DNA from: Albula goreensis
Taxonomy: Eukaryota; Chordata; Actinopteri; Albuliformes; Albulidae
Reading direction: 5' to 3'
NCBI GenBank assembly: GCA_022829145.1
Contig: CM040752.1
Span: 28,923,586 to 28,987,585, forward strand
Length of the DNA stretch: 64,000 nucleotides
The number at the start of each line of letters is the position of its first letter. The first letter of the stretch is position 1. A program made the translations under genes and the position numbers. A model generated the notes under the pieces. The model did not search any database and was not told the DNA's origin. It worked only from the letters and a program-made list of their open reading frames with translations. Of this stretch, positions 62,281 to 64,000 are shown piece by piece.

Positions 62281-64000
62281 TACTAAATGACCTTTTTTTC
62301 TTTTTGAATTGAGAGCATTTAGGAGGGAGAGAAGAAATGAAGATTACAAAATTACAACAAAAATATCTCTATTGTATGCTCTGTTTTTATTATCTTTACA
62401 TTCCAGTATGGAAATGCCCCCTTTTTTGAATGCAGACCTGTTTTTGTGTCCAGAAATGTAAAGTGGATTTAGGATTTGGAGTGCATGTAACTTTATATCC
62501 AAGACCTAACACTGTTCATCATTTAAATCAAGGAGGCCATAAGACACTGGGAATTAAAAATAAAAGGTAAAAAGTATGAAAAAAGAAGAAGAAACCTAAC
62601 CTAAACCTGGCCACGCAACTGAGGACCTACTATCAACCAGGCAAAGACCCAACACTGCGTGGCCCGGTTTGTCTATTAGCCATTTCAAAACCATCACAGA
62701 ATCATCCCAAAACCTTTGGTTTTTACATCTTTTTATTATTTCATTGATTTTCTATGAATTTTATTTTATGTATTAATTTTCAAAATGTTTGCCTGATTTT
62801 CTTTCACAAATGAAACATCGCCTTAATCGTTCAGTTTTTTATAACCCATTTATTTTTTTATTCATATTATTCAAAATTTATTTCTTTGCACAAGGAATAC
62901 CATATATATTATTATTATTCCAACAGGAATACAAACTGCATTATTTATTTATTAAATTTTTGTTTTTATTTTTTATATTTATTTGTATAGTTTTTCCATT
63001 GTTTTTTCATGTGCTTTCGTATCATCACAATTTATTACTGACATTTATCTTTTCCTAAAAAAAAAAATAAAAATAAGCAATAGCATGCAGAAGGCAGTCA
63101 GTCAAGAGCACAATTGAGTGTTGTTATAGAATAAGGGGCCAGGAATATGTTGCCTCTGTCATTAACTGAACTGTGCAAAGTCCTACCACTGCCCAGAAGG
63201 GCATGCTCCATCCACCCACGCCATCCAGACACACTGCAACAAAACAGAGAGGAAATGAATATAGCAGGTCATTTTATTTTTTTGTGTTGCCATATAGCAT
63301 TTTCAGGTTTTAGAAAAAAGGTACTACCAATGCAAAATTTGTAGACTTCAGATGAAAAGATATGATGCACTTAAAGGGGGTGAAGATGAAATAAATATAT
63401 AATAAAGACAAATAAAGAAAAAGAGTAAAGAGAAATAAAGGCAGGAGAGATAAAGAGAGCTTCTGTGTAGAGGAAGGTATACTTTTAAACTGTCAATTTT
63501 GTTTAGTGAATCTAGTCTTCCTCGCTGTAAGACAAGTCAAAGCAAATGATTATTGGCAAGGAAGAAATAAAGTTTCTTTGAGATTATATTTTGTCAATGG
63601 CAAAGATACCTATTTCAGGTGAGTTTGGAGCTGAGCACAATATAAAACATATGCCTTTGCTGGAATCAGAGCTCATGTCTTTGGGATCACTCTGGACTGG
63701 CAGCGGCACTGAATAAATCAACCATGATGTCAGAAGCGGTTGCAGAAATCTCTCAGGTCAGGTGAACTCCTGCTGTGTTGTTGCAGTGTCCTGGATATCC
63801 CACCCGACCAGCCCTAAATCTGATGTATATTGTCTCTCTGTGGTTGCTGAGAATTTAGCATGCTCTGGCGAAACCTCATGTCACCAGTGTGTTGTTGTGT
63901 TTCCTTTGTGTGTGCTTCCAATCATCCAAAAACAAAACAAAACAAGTCAAATGGGGTGGTTGAAAGAAATTTTCCATTTCAAATGTTCTATGCAATGATT
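62281..64000. other. AT-rich intergenic DNA
   Basis: Very T-rich from 62720 to 63060 (TTTATT and TTTTATTT blocks), A/G-rich from 63370 to 63460. No gene, RNA or repeat family recognised. Confidence 0.4.

Overview
The window is vertebrate, most likely ray-finned fish (teleost), genomic DNA. The evidence is a multi-exon gene with GT-AG introns, long AT-rich introns full of CA/GA/GT/ATT microsatellites, and remnants of fish-type SINE and hAT elements. There are no bacterial operons, CRISPR arrays or phage genes.

The one gene I can establish is the 3' part of bassoon (bsn), on the + strand. Bassoon is the giant cytomatrix scaffold of the presynaptic active zone. Seven coding exons can be traced: 34504-35022, 35454-42703, 45605-47885, 48332-49151, about 49773-49863, 50313-50444 and 50836-50876. 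They run from the second half of the second zinc finger (KKEWLCLNCQ) to the bassoon C-terminus (SKILPGGAAEQAGK..., then AVSAFGKKFTSFW-stop), about 3,700 residues. The family call rests on recalled vertebrate bassoon sequence; no database search was possible. Piccolo is excluded because there is no PDZ or C2 domain and the C-terminus is that of bassoon. The start of the gene (N-terminus, zinc finger 1, first half of zinc finger 2) lies upstream of the window, so 1-34503 is read as part of one intron longer than 34.5 kb.

Layout: 1-34503 is intron, with diverged tandem repeats at 1-302, 2098-2221 and 10746-10885, several microsatellites, SINE and hAT remnants at about 24.5, 30.2, 31.9, 32.6 and 33.9 kb, and a few stretches that look like conserved regulatory DNA. 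34504-50891 holds the coding exons and short introns; the 2.9-kb intron 42704-45604 carries an unexplained antisense ORF. 50892-64000 starts with a strong donor 15 bases after the stop codon, so the 3'UTR is probably spliced; a possible terminal exon lies at 61792-62280. Otherwise 51-64 kb contains no recognisable gene.

Points of note: two places in bsn where the homologous reading frame shifts by one base (about 39365 and about 49103), both explicable by one base missing from a short homopolymer; several in-frame coding repeats (a 37-residue Q-rich coiled coil, a 36-bp PQ minisatellite, a 33-bp YGQY repeat and a polyalanine tract); and conserved docking motifs for dynein light chain, 14-3-3 and RIM-BP. 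I saw no new multi-gene system.
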